DNA of 64,000 bases, from assembly GCA_022402565.1 (NCBI GenBank), contig JAKRSC010000025.1, positions 62,001 to 126,000 of the forward strand, in the 5' to 3' direction. Position numbers and translations under genes: made by a program. Numbering within the stretch: position 1 is the first letter of the stretch; the number at the start of each line of letters is the position of its first letter. This document shows, piece after piece, positions 17,677 through 26,634 of the stretch. Source of the stretch: Hydrotalea sp. Its GTDB lineage: Bacteria > Bacteroidota > Bacteroidia > Chitinophagales > Chitinophagaceae. The notes below the pieces were generated by a model. The model worked only from the letters and a program-made list of their open reading frames with translations. It searched no databases and had not been told where the DNA came from.

Positions 17677-19053
17677 ATGGCTACAGTTACCAGAGAAAAC
17701 ATCGGTTTACTCACCGATAAGATTAGTGTTTCCCTCCAAAAAGAAGATTACTTCGCAGAATTCGAGAAAAGTTTAAAACAATACGCCAAGCAAGCCAATA
17801 TACCTGGTTTTCGTAAAGGAATGGTTCCAGCAGGTCTGGTAAAAAAAATGTACGGTCAAGGTGTGTTTGCTGATCAGGTAATTAAGCAGGTTGAAAAGTC
17901 ATTGATGGATTACTTGCAGAAGGAACAACTTGACATATTCGCTCAGCCGCTTCCTTTAGAAAGTAACAACCAGAACTTAGATATGAATGCTCCAAGTGAG
18001 TATGTTTTCAATTTTGAAGTTGGTTTAAAACCCAACTTTGATGTGAATCTTTCTAATGTAAATGTAAAGCGCTTTGAAGTGATTGTTACCGATGAAATGA
18101 TCAATGAAGAGGTAAGCCGCTTACAGAGCAGATATGGTAAAATGACAGACCCAGAAGAAGTTACTACTGAAGAGAATATGTTGAACGTAACTTTTACTGA
18201 GACTGATGCTGAAGGAAATGTTCCAGAAGGTGGAATTAACAAAGCCAATAGTTTATTAGTTAAATATTTTAGTCCGTCTTTCCGTACTCAATTAATGGGG
18301 AAGAAAAAGGATGATGTATTAGATGTTCATTTAGCAACTGCTTTTGAAGACAAAGAAAGAAGCTGGATTTTAAATGATCTTGGAATTGATGCCAATGTTG
18401 CTGGTGCAGCAGATCGCAATTTTAAAATGACTATCACTAAAGTAGGATTAATTGAAAAAGCGCCTCTTGCAGAAGAGTTGTATAAGGCTTCATTCCCAGA
18501 GCAAAATATTACTACAGAAGAAGAATTCAGAGCTGCAATTCGTACAAATATTGAACAATACTATGCTCAGCAGGCTCGCAACCAAATTCACGACCAAATT
18601 TATCACACATTGGTAGACCATACAACTATGGATTTACCTGAAGGTTTCTTAAAGCGTTGGATTCAAGAAGGTGGTGAACAGAGGAAAACTGAAGAAGAAG
18701 CAGAAAAAGAGTATCCATCATTTGCTAGCAGCTTAAAATGGACATTGATTTCTTCTAAACTACAGCAAGATGAAGCTATTCAGGTAGTTCCAGACGATAT
18801 CCGTGAATTTGCAAAACAGCAATTGTTGGGTTATATGGGGGGGCAATTAGGTGCTTTAGGTGATAACCAAGCATGGATTGATGATTATGTTAATAGAATG
18901 ATGAAGGATAAAAAATATGTTGAAGACAGCTACCACAGAATTGCAACTGAAAAGTTGTTCCATGCCTTAGAAAATAAGGTTACAGCAGTAAGCGAATCTA
19001 TCTCAGCTGAAGATTTTGTGAAGCGTGTAGAGGAACATCAACACCACCATTAA
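17677..19053 (+). CDS. tig: Trigger factor (ribosome-associated chaperone/PPIase)
   Basis: A 458-aa protein beginning MATVTRENIGLLTDKISV. The ribosome-binding loop signature is in NIPGFRKGMVPAGLVKKMYG. A central, FKBP-like region of low conservation is typical for Bacteroidota, and a long helical C-terminal domain ends in a His-rich tail (VEEHQHHH). It binds nascent chains at the exit tunnel. The frame opens with a GTG at 17671; the ATG two codons on is the natural start. A UUCG-loop terminator follows. Confidence 0.95.
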   Translation: MATVTRENIGLLTDKISVSLQKEDYFAEFEKSLKQYAKQANIPGFRKGMVPAGLVKKMYGQGVFADQVIKQVEKSLMDYLQKEQLDIFAQPLPLESNNQNLDMNAPSEYVFNFEVGLKPNFDVNLSNVNVKRFEVIVTDEMINEEVSRLQSRYGKMTDPEEVTTEENMLNVTFTETDAEGNVPEGGINKANSLLVKYFSPSFRTQLMGKKKDDVLDVHLATAFEDKERSWILNDLGIDANVAGAADRNFKMTITKVGLIEKAPLAEELYKASFPEQNITTEEEFRAAIRTNIEQYYAQQARNQIHDQIYHTLVDHTTMDLPEGFLKRWIQEGGEQRKTEEEAEKEYPSFASSLKWTLISSKLQQDEAIQVVPDDIREFAKQQLLGYMGGQLGALGDNQAWIDDYVNRMMKDKKYVEDSYHRIATEKLFHALENKVTAVSESISAEDFVKRVEEHQHHH

Positions 19054-19061
19054 AACATAGT

Positions 19062-19086
19062 ATCCGGCTTCGGCCGGATTTTTTTT
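19062..19086 (+). terminator. Rho-independent terminator after tig
   Basis: ATCCGGC (19062-19068) and GCCGGAT (19073-19079) enclose a TTCG tetraloop closed by C-G, followed by T8. It starts 9 bp after the tig stop. Confidence 0.93.
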
Positions 19087-19188
19087 GCCCAAAGCTGAAA
19101 AGGGATTGTGAATTCCTTCAACTTTGTATTATTGGCCATCATAAAAAATGGCTCATCTTCGTTATAGCAACATAAAGTTTCCTGAAAC

Positions 19189-21258
19189 ATGTCCGTATTC
19201 AACCAGTCAAGAGCCCGAGTTATACAAATTATCTTTGTAGTGATCTTTATTATCATTGCAATACAGCTCATTAATCTTCAACTTTTTTCCAACCAATATA
19301 AAATTGCAGCTGAAAATAATGCCATATACAGAAAAGTAATTTATCCCGATAGAGGTATCATCTACGATAGACAGAAAAAACCTATTTTAGAAAACACCAT
19401 TATGTTTGATTTAATGGTAACACCGGGCGAAACAAGAGGCACCGATACTGGCTTACTTTGCAAAATATTGAATATTGATACTTCAGAATACAGAAAAAGA
19501 ATAGTTACAGCCATTATAAAAAATACCAGTTATAAACCTAGCATTTTTGAAGGCCTACTTACGCAAGAATTGTATGCCAAGTTAAATGAAAACATGTATC
19601 GTTTTCCTGGTTTTACTTTAAGCGATCGCTCGGTTCGTTCTTATCCATACCACACCGCCCCACATGTATTAGGGTATATTGCTGAAGTAGACACTTCGTT
19701 TTTAAGAAGAAATGCAGGGCAGGGATACCAAATGGGTGATTATACTGGTATGACAGGCCTAGAAAGAACTTATGAAAAAGTACTGATGGGGCAGCGAGGA
19801 ATTAAACTGTTTTTGAGAGATAATAAGAACAGAATACAAGGACCTTATGAGAATGGGATGTATGATTCAATTGCTGTAGCAGGTAGAAGCTTATACACAA
19901 GTTTAGACGTTGATGTACAGCAATTGGCAGAGAAACTACTTCAAAACAAAATTGGAAGTGCAGTTGCCATAAACCCAAAAACGGGTGGTATTATAGCAAT
20001 GGCCAGCAGCCCTGGTTATGACCCAAATGAACTTACGGGAAGCTTTCGCAGAAAGAACTTTAGCAGAATGTTTTTGGATACAGCCAAGCCATTGCTAAAC
20101 AGAGCAATCAAAGGTCAATATCCACCTGGTTCAACATTTAAGCCATTAGGGGCACTTATTGCACTTGATCAAAGACTTATTACACCCTCTTTTGGAGTGC
20201 CCTGCTGTGGCGCATACTATGCTTGTGGTATTAGAGTGAACTGTACCCATAAAGACTGTCATCACTCTCAAAATGTACGTTTAGCAATTGCCAATTCTTG
20301 TAACTCATACTTTTCAAAAGTTTTTCAGATGGTGGTTGATAATCCCAAAATCAACAATCCAAGAAATGGCTATCAAATTTGGAAGGATTATGTAAATGGA
20401 TTTGGATTAGGAGTGAAATTAGAAGTGGATTTACCGAGTGAAAATGCGGGAAATATTCAAGACACAAGTAAATACGATCGACAGTTTGGAAGCAGAAAAT
20501 GGGGAAGTTGTTTTGCACTAACCTTAGGTATTGGACAAGATAGAATGTTGGCAACTCCATTACAAATGGCCAACATGATGTGTGCTATTGCAAATAAAGG
20601 TTTTTATTATCACCCACATTTTGTAGATAGTATAGAAAATGAAAATGGAGAAGACAAGGCAATGTTAGCAAAGTTCAGAAAGAAACATCAGGTAGTAAAT
20701 ATTTCTGATAGTGCCTATGAAGCAGTTTTTGCTGGCATGGAAGATGTAACTATTTATGGAACAGCTACGCGCTCCAGAATACCCGGAGTAAGAATGTGCG
20801 CAAAAACTGGAACTGCACAAAACCCCCACGGTAAAGAGCATGCTATGTTTGTTGCCTTTGCGCCTAGAGAAAATCCCCAAATAGCTATAGCTGTGGTTGT
20901 TGAAAATGGTGGATACGGTTCAACTTCTGCTGCCCCCATTGCGTCTTTAATGATTGAACAGTATTTACATGATTCAATCAGCACACCACGATTAGCAGAG
21001 GTTGAAAGATTAGCTAAAATGGATTTGATGCCCGCAGCTATAAAAAAATGGTACTATAGAAGAGATTCAATCCGTCAATCGAAAATTCAGATTGATGAAA
21101 ATACACCAGTTGAAAATGCGGTAGAAGATAGAAAAAACACTTTTGACCCAGAAGCAGAACCTGGAAGAAAAGAAACGCCTCTACCTGAACAGAAAAACAA
21201 GATGCCCATCATTGCTCCCGATCAAAGAAAAAATAAAAAGCCAAATATTACTACATGA
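19189..21258 (+). CDS. mrdA: Penicillin-binding protein 2 (elongasome transpeptidase)
   Basis: A 689-aa class B PBP. It has one N-terminal TM segment (about 10-30), a pedestal domain (VIYPDRGIIYDRQKKPILEN), and a transpeptidase domain with active Ser in PPGSTFKP, SxN as SCN in ANSCNSYF, and KTG in CAKTGTAQNPHG. A Cys/His-rich stretch (CCGAYYACG, then CTHKDCHH) precedes the SxN motif and may bind Zn, as known for E. coli PBP2. A Glu/Pro/Lys-rich tail follows. It overlaps rodA by 4 nt; the mre genes are not here. Confidence 0.95.
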   Translation: MSVFNQSRARVIQIIFVVIFIIIAIQLINLQLFSNQYKIAAENNAIYRKVIYPDRGIIYDRQKKPILENTIMFDLMVTPGETRGTDTGLLCKILNIDTSEYRKRIVTAIIKNTSYKPSIFEGLLTQELYAKLNENMYRFPGFTLSDRSVRSYPYHTAPHVLGYIAEVDTSFLRRNAGQGYQMGDYTGMTGLERTYEKVLMGQRGIKLFLRDNKNRIQGPYENGMYDSIAVAGRSLYTSLDVDVQQLAEKLLQNKIGSAVAINPKTGGIIAMASSPGYDPNELTGSFRRKNFSRMFLDTAKPLLNRAIKGQYPPGSTFKPLGALIALDQRLITPSFGVPCCGAYYACGIRVNCTHKDCHHSQNVRLAIANSCNSYFSKVFQMVVDNPKINNPRNGYQIWKDYVNGFGLGVKLEVDLPSENAGNIQDTSKYDRQFGSRKWGSCFALTLGIGQDRMLATPLQMANMMCAIANKGFYYHPHFVDSIENENGEDKAMLAKFRKKHQVVNISDSAYEAVFAGMEDVTIYGTATRSRIPGVRMCAKTGTAQNPHGKEHAMFVAFAPRENPQIAIAVVVENGGYGSTSAAPIASLMIEQYLHDSISTPRLAEVERLAKMDLMPAAIKKWYYRRDSIRQSKIQIDENTPVENAVEDRKNTFDPEAEPGRKETPLPEQKNKMPIIAPDQRKNKKPNITT

Positions 21259-22586
21259 ATCAAAATTTTGGAACGCAAAAAATTGACTATTGGATAGTTT
21301 GGCTGTACGCAATTTTAGTATCCATTGGCATTTTATGCATTTTTATGGTTGAATACCGATCTAACACAGATTGGATAGAGACTTTTTTAAATGGAAAAAG
21401 CAATTATAGTAAGCAGCTTATTTTTGCGGGAGTAAGCATTCTGGTCGCAACTTTCATATTATTAACCGATAGCAAATTATTTACAGCATTTGCAAATTTG
21501 TTTTATGCATTTGGGATATTATTAATGCTTGCAACTTTTGTAATTGGTAAAAATATTAATGGTTCAAATAGCTGGATACCTCTTGTCGGTGGATTTAACT
21601 TACAGCCCGCAGAATTATGCAAAATTTTTACAGCCCTTGCATTAGCAAAATATTTATCAAGGCAAGAAACAGACTTTTCGAAATTCAGTTCGCAAGCTAT
21701 AGCTGCTGCAATAGCTCTATCACCTGCAGTATTATCTGTTTTACAAAATGAAACAGGACTAGCATTGGTTTACTTTTCCTTTTTTATAGTCATGTTTAGG
21801 GAAGGTCTACCTCCCGCAATTCTAATTATTGGATTTTCATTTGCAGTTCTAGTTGTTGCAACACTTACAATGGACCCGAACACTCTAGCCATGATTTTAA
21901 CTGGTATTGCAGCGTTAAGCATCTATTTATTAAGAAAAGCAATCAAGAGAAAAAAAAGAATTTTAGCCCTTATCTTATCATTATGGGTATTGTGTGTGGG
22001 CGTACAAAGATTTGCAGTTCCATATATTTTCAACAATGTATTTGAGTGTTATCAAAGTCAAAGAATTTATAGTGCTGTTGGTAAGGACTATGATTGTTCA
22101 CAAAATATACATGCAGCGAAAAGGCCTGATAAACAAGTACGAAAACCAGATGACTATAATGTTCGTCAGAGTAAAATTGCTATTGGATCTGGAGGTTTAT
22201 TTGGAAGAGGTTTTTTAAAAGGAACACAAACAAGAGGTAAGTATGTTCCTGAACAACATACAGACTTCATATTCACTTCGTTAGGAGAAGCTTTTGGATT
22301 TATTGGCACATTCACATTTTTAGCGATTTACCTATTTTTCTTAATTCGAATCATCATTATTGCAGAAAGACAGAGAAGTACATTTAGTAGAGTATATGCG
22401 TATAGCGTGGCTAGTATTCTATTCTTCCATTTTGCAGTTAATGTGAGCATGACTATTGGCTTATTTCCAATTATTGGAATTCCACTGCCGCTCATAAGTT
22501 ATGGAGGATCTTCTTTGGTGACTTTTACTGCCATGATTTTTATCTTACTTAGATTAGATGCAGACCGACAAATGGTGTTGAGGTAA
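21255..22586 (+). CDS. rodA: RodA, SEDS peptidoglycan glycosyltransferase
   Basis: A 443-aa polytopic SEDS protein working with PBP2 in lateral wall synthesis. Family marks are GSNSWIPLVGGFNLQPAELCKI, the IAIGSGGLFGRGFLKGTQT loop ending QHTDFIFTSLGEAFGFIG with the catalytic Asp region, and PLPLISYGGSSLVT. It is longer than E. coli RodA (about 370 aa) because of extra segments (about 190-290) that include a Cys-containing extracytoplasmic stretch. The start overlaps the mrdA stop (ATGA), which indicates coupling. Confidence 0.95.
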   Translation: MNQNFGTQKIDYWIVWLYAILVSIGILCIFMVEYRSNTDWIETFLNGKSNYSKQLIFAGVSILVATFILLTDSKLFTAFANLFYAFGILLMLATFVIGKNINGSNSWIPLVGGFNLQPAELCKIFTALALAKYLSRQETDFSKFSSQAIAAAIALSPAVLSVLQNETGLALVYFSFFIVMFREGLPPAILIIGFSFAVLVVATLTMDPNTLAMILTGIAALSIYLLRKAIKRKKRILALILSLWVLCVGVQRFAVPYIFNNVFECYQSQRIYSAVGKDYDCSQNIHAAKRPDKQVRKPDDYNVRQSKIAIGSGGLFGRGFLKGTQTRGKYVPEQHTDFIFTSLGEAFGFIGTFTFLAIYLFFLIRIIIIAERQRSTFSRVYAYSVASILFFHFAVNVSMTIGLFPIIGIPLPLISYGGSSLVTFTAMIFILLRLDADRQMVLR

Positions 22587-22622
22587 AAAGTACATTATTA
22601 GTATCTGTTGTATATTCATTGT

Positions 22623-25600
22623 ATGAATCTTGTCAGGTATCTTTTTTTATACTTAGCAATTTTAACCTATAATAATTGTTTTGGTCAGCTCCCATCATTC
22701 CATCATTTTGATGTAAACAATGGGCTTCCTACAAATGAAGTGTACAATTTATATCAAGACTCTAATGGCTTTCTTTGGTTAGGTACAGAATTAGGATTTG
22801 TAAGATATAATGGCACCAATTTTAAATTAATTAATGGAAAAGGTTTAAGAGGAACCAGCGTAACAGATATTCAAGAAGATAATAGCGGAAAATTATGGGC
22901 ACATAATTTTAGTGGTCAAGTATTGTATATTTCTAATGATACTACTAAAGTATTTGAACCTTGGGAACCATATTACAAAAAACAACTAATTGATTTTTCA
23001 GTTGACCGGACTGGAAGAATATTAATTGTAAATGGGCATAACTTTATATATGAATTCAAACAAAAAACAAGGTTGCCGAATATTTTGGCTGAAGAATCAA
23101 ATCCAAAATATGGTATTTTTCACCTTAACACAGATAGTGTTTTCTACACCGATCTTACAGATAGAAGAATCAAAATACTAACTAATGGGAGAATTAAAAC
23201 TGTTGTATGCAGAAATAAAAAGGGTGAACTTTTACAAACAGAGATAAAGAATACTGTCAATTTCACACGATCATACAAAGAAAAAAAAATTATAGCGTTT
23301 CAGCGACAACCCAGTATAAGTGATAATCCTAAAGTTTGGCTGTATAAGGGCGGAGAACTTATTGAACACCCAGTACTAGAACTGCTGAATGAATTAGATA
23401 TAAACCCAACTTCAATTTTGGATGACGATGAAGGCAACTTTTTTATTGGAACTTTTCAAGGATGCTACTGGTTTAAATACTCGAATGGTATATTTAATTT
23501 AAAAGACCTCTTATTTGAAGGAAATGCTATTTCCAGCATTATAAAATCAAAAGATGGAGGATACTGGTTTGGTTCTTTAAAAAATGGTGTTTTCCATATC
23601 CCCAATCTTTCCATTTTACAATTCAGCCAAAAAGAGATTCCTGTAGATCCTAGTATTATAGGAATTTTATCAAGCAACAGAAAGGACAAGTTATTCATAA
23701 GTACGTACAAAAAAGATTTACTGGTTTGGAATATTCAAAATAGGCGAATTGAATCTGTGCTAGACAGTAAATTCAATAGAGATGCACAAGCTTTAAAATT
23801 CAATCCTTATACAAACGAGTTATTTATTTTTAAAACTTTTCTTGGAATATATTCTCCCAAATTGAAATACAAACAGTATGATGCATTTAATCAAGCGTAT
23901 AAAGACTTTTATTTTGCTTCGAATGGAATTGTATATGTAACTGGAAGTGGATTAACAGCCATCTATAATAAACCTGAGCATCTAACTTTTTTAGAATCGC
24001 AATATAAACAAGACACAATTTTTCAAGTTAAAAGTCAAGGCCAATTCTCATCTTATAATGTTCTTATACAAAGATGTAAATCTGTTTTGTATGATGAGAT
24101 AAATAAATCGCTCTGGGGTGGATTTATAGATGGTACATACGTTTTCAAAGACAAAAAACAAAAAAATATAATTGACCCAATTTCAAAAAAACCAATTATT
24201 GGAAATGCTTTAACACAATTAGCAAATGGATGGATATGCATTGGAACTATTGAACAGGGCATATACTTTGCTGATAATGATTCAATTATTGGAAACCTGA
24301 CAAGCAAAAATGGACTATACTCAGACAGAATAAAGAAAATGCGAGTCTCGGATAAATACCTATGGATCATTGCTGGGGAAGCTGTTCAGAGAATTGAAAT
24401 CAAGAAAAAAGGGTTTGATATAATGTCTTATACCATTCATGATGGGTTACTAAGTAAAGAAATCAATGATATTGAAGTAGTCAATGGAGATGTTTATATT
24501 TCAACAGCTAGAGGATTACAAGTTTTTAAGGAATCCTTCAGTTCAAAAAATTATTATCCTCCTTCTATAAAGGTAAATGCAATTGGAATTGAAAACCATA
24601 AGCAGTCAACATCATTGAATTATAAATCTAATAGTATCGCATTTCAAATTGATGGAGCAGCACTTAAAAGTAGAGGTAGTCTTAAATTCTACTATAGATT
24701 AATTGGTCTTGATAGTAGTTGGAACACTGCTATTGCAGGCCAAACAATTCGCTACCCTAATTTACCATGGAAAAAAAATTATACTTTTCAAGCAAAATCA
24801 GTTCATGAAGACGGTATTGAAAGTGTAACTTCTTCTTTTAGTTTTAGCGTAAACGAACCTTGGTGGTATTCATGGTGGTGGATACTAGTATGCTTTATAG
24901 GATTAGCTGGTGCCGTTTATTTATTGGTACAAAGAATCATAACAAATAATCAAAATAAAATGAATTTGCGTATTAAAGCAATTCAAACACAAGAAGATCT
25001 GCGACAATCACAATTGGCTTCATTAAAAGCACAAATGAATCCCCACTTTATGTTCAATGCTTTAAATTCTATTCAAGAGTTTATAGTACTGAATGAGAAA
25101 AAAAGCGCAAATAGATATATGGGTAAATTTGCCGATTTGATGCGCATGATTTTAGATCAAAGCAACCATGAAACAGTCAGCTTAGAAGATGAGTTAAAAA
25201 TGATTCATTTATACCTTGAACTAGAAGCACTTCGATTTGAAAATGGATTTCAATACAATTTAGAAGTAGATCCAGATATTGACACACTGTACACTTTTAT
25301 TCCTGCTATGATTGTTCAACCCTATATTGAAAATGCAATTAAACATGGCTTATTACACAAGCAAGGAAAGAAAGAACTCACTATTCAATTTAAACAAACA
25401 GATCCCAATTATTTACTTTGCCAAATAAAAGATAATGGAATAGGGCGAAAAAAATCTTTAGAGATAAATGGACTAAGACAAAAGAAACATACCTCTTTTG
25501 CAACTGGAGCAACTCAAAAAAGATTAGAGTTATTAAACCAAGGAAGAAAGGAACAAATTGTGGTTTCGTATACTGACTATGATGGAAGTAACTATCCAGA

Positions 25601-25682
25601 AAGCGGTACTGAGGTGAATTTAAAAATTCCTCTTTTCAACGGAAGCACCTCACAAACTAAAAGCAACATTTCACAAACTTAG
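22623..25682 (+). CDS. Two-component sensor with periplasmic propeller, Y_Y_Y domain and His_kinase
   Basis: A 1019-aa membrane kinase starting at the ATG 22623 (a TTG at 22608 would lengthen the signal peptide MNLVRYLFLYLAILTY). The periplasmic part has reg_prop-type propeller repeats (HHFDVNNGLPTNEVYNLYQDSNGFLWLGTELG), then a Y_Y_Y domain (about 690-755), a TM segment (about 765-785) and a LytS-type kinase. The phospho-acceptor His is in AQMNPHFMFNALNSIQ; the ATP-binding motif is PAMIVQPYIENAIKHGL. The next gene encodes its LytTR regulator. Confidence 0.93.
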   Translation: MNLVRYLFLYLAILTYNNCFGQLPSFHHFDVNNGLPTNEVYNLYQDSNGFLWLGTELGFVRYNGTNFKLINGKGLRGTSVTDIQEDNSGKLWAHNFSGQVLYISNDTTKVFEPWEPYYKKQLIDFSVDRTGRILIVNGHNFIYEFKQKTRLPNILAEESNPKYGIFHLNTDSVFYTDLTDRRIKILTNGRIKTVVCRNKKGELLQTEIKNTVNFTRSYKEKKIIAFQRQPSISDNPKVWLYKGGELIEHPVLELLNELDINPTSILDDDEGNFFIGTFQGCYWFKYSNGIFNLKDLLFEGNAISSIIKSKDGGYWFGSLKNGVFHIPNLSILQFSQKEIPVDPSIIGILSSNRKDKLFISTYKKDLLVWNIQNRRIESVLDSKFNRDAQALKFNPYTNELFIFKTFLGIYSPKLKYKQYDAFNQAYKDFYFASNGIVYVTGSGLTAIYNKPEHLTFLESQYKQDTIFQVKSQGQFSSYNVLIQRCKSVLYDEINKSLWGGFIDGTYVFKDKKQKNIIDPISKKPIIGNALTQLANGWICIGTIEQGIYFADNDSIIGNLTSKNGLYSDRIKKMRVSDKYLWIIAGEAVQRIEIKKKGFDIMSYTIHDGLLSKEINDIEVVNGDVYISTARGLQVFKESFSSKNYYPPSIKVNAIGIENHKQSTSLNYKSNSIAFQIDGAALKSRGSLKFYYRLIGLDSSWNTAIAGQTIRYPNLPWKKNYTFQAKSVHEDGIESVTSSFSFSVNEPWWYSWWWILVCFIGLAGAVYLLVQRIITNNQNKMNLRIKAIQTQEDLRQSQLASLKAQMNPHFMFNALNSIQEFIVLNEKKSANRYMGKFADLMRMILDQSNHETVSLEDELKMIHLYLELEALRFENGFQYNLEVDPDIDTLYTFIPAMIVQPYIENAIKHGLLHKQGKKELTIQFKQTDPNYLLCQIKDNGIGRKKSLEINGLRQKKHTSFATGATQKRLELLNQGRKEQIVVSYTDYDGSNYPESGTEVNLKIPLFNGSTSQTKSNISQT

Positions 25683-25686
25683 CTGG

Positions 25687-25714
25687 TTAAAAAGGGCTTA
25701 AAAAGGGACTTTTG
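25687..25714 (+). promoter_or_regulatory. Tandem direct repeat and -7-like element before the LytTR gene
   Basis: TTAAAAAGGG occurs at 25687-25696 and 25698-25707, one helical turn apart (11 bp), directly followed by GACTTTTG (25707-25714), one mismatch from TAnnTTTG. It may be an operator for autoregulation by a repeat-binding protein. LytTR sites usually have two-turn spacing, so the binder is uncertain. Confidence 0.35.
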
Positions 25715-25751
25715 CGCATAAATTTTTTACACTTTTAGATTAATTATTAGT

Positions 25752-26510
25752 TTGGAACACAAGTTACAAGCAATTATTGTTGATGATGAAGCTAAGGCCA
25801 GAAGAATTCTAGAGACCTTTCTAGCAGAATTTTGCCCTGAAATTTCTGTAATTGCGGTTGCTGAAGATGTTCCACAAGCAGTTAAAGCCATTAGAAAATT
25901 AAATCCAGACGTAGTATTTCTAGACATAGAAATGCCTGGTTACAATGGCTTTCAATTATTAGAATTCTTTGAAGAAATTCAATTTGAAATCATTTTTACT
26001 ACAGCTTATAGTGAGTTTGCATTAAAGGCGTTTCAAGTTAGTGCTATTGATTATCTTCTAAAGCCCATACAAATTGATCAGTTAACAAAAGCAGTTGATA
26101 AGCTTACAAAAATTAAAGGGAATTCTCTAATTAAGGAAAGAATCGAAACATTACAAGCTAACCTAGAGGATAATAAGATAAAAAAAATTGTTGTCCCATT
26201 AAGTGATGGAAGCTTGTTCATTGATATCAGCGAAATCACACATTTAAAAGCTGAAGGCAGCTACGTTCATATCTTTTTAAAAGATGGCAACAAAATACTG
26301 GTAAGTAAAAACATTAAAGATTACGAAGAAATTCTGAATAGAAAAGAGGGTTTCTTTAGAACCCACCGTAGCTATTTGGTGAATATTAAACATATTCTTA
26401 ATATCTCTTCCGATCATGGAGAAATATTACTATCACATAACCATACAGCACAAGTTGCGCGTGATAAAAAAAGCGAATTAATGCAGTTTGTAAGAGAGAA
26501 TAGTCTATAA
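25752..26510 (+). CDS. LytTR-family response regulator
   Basis: A 252-aa regulator. The receiver domain (about 1-120) has the acidic pair in IIVDDEAKARR, phospho-acceptor Asp in VVFLDIEMPGYNG, and the K of DYLLKPIQ. The LytTR DNA-binding domain (about 150-250) has EITHLKAEGSYVHIFLKDG and EGFFRTHRSYLVNIKHI. The start is a TTG: no ATG or GTG occurs in frame between it and the upstream stop at 25719. It is 69 bp after the sensor gene and almost certainly its partner. Confidence 0.93.
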   Translation: MEHKLQAIIVDDEAKARRILETFLAEFCPEISVIAVAEDVPQAVKAIRKLNPDVVFLDIEMPGYNGFQLLEFFEEIQFEIIFTTAYSEFALKAFQVSAIDYLLKPIQIDQLTKAVDKLTKIKGNSLIKERIETLQANLEDNKIKKIVVPLSDGSLFIDISEITHLKAEGSYVHIFLKDGNKILVSKNIKDYEEILNRKEGFFRTHRSYLVNIKHILNISSDHGEILLSHNHTAQVARDKKSELMQFVRENSL

Positions 26511-26551
26511 AAGTTTATTATCATAATCTAGATAAGTGATATCTGCATAAG

Positions 26552-26565
26552 ATGATAAGTATCAT
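26552..26565 (+). promoter_or_regulatory. Predicted Crp/Fnr-type operator upstream of the 954-aa PAS kinase
   Basis: Dyad ATGATA-AG-TATCAT, perfect 6-bp arms, which also reads TGA-N6-TCA and is close to the Fnr consensus TTGAT-N4-ATCAA. The centre (26558.5) is 33 bp from the -7-like element centre, as at the fasciclin and nos promoters. Confidence 0.5.
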
Positions 26566-26587
26566 TTTTTAAAGTTGCTGTTAAGTG

Positions 26588-26595
26588 TTAATTTG
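26588..26595 (+). promoter_or_regulatory. -7-like promoter element of the PAS kinase gene
   Basis: TTAATTTG, one mismatch from TAnnTTTG, placing the transcription start near 26600, about 35 bp before the ATG. Confidence 0.4.
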
Positions 26596-26598
26596 TAG

Positions 26599-26624
26599 TT
26601 ATTAATATGACATCATATTAATAA
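26599..26624 (+). repeat. Perfect 12-bp-arm palindrome at the predicted transcription start
   Basis: Left arm TTATTAATATGA (26599-26610), spacer CA, right arm TCATATTAATAA (26613-26624). It ends 10 bp before the kinase ATG. It also contains TATGA and TCATA, the half-sites of the other predicted operators, but with a 2-bp spacer. It could be a repressor operator or a 5'-UTR hairpin. Confidence 0.75.
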
Positions 26625-26634
26625 ACTAGCCCCC

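Noticed and set aside
19050-19271. 73-aa minus-strand frame between tig and mrdA
   Set aside because: It overlaps the tig terminator and the mrdA start, has no recognisable features and its composition looks like the reverse of a coding region.
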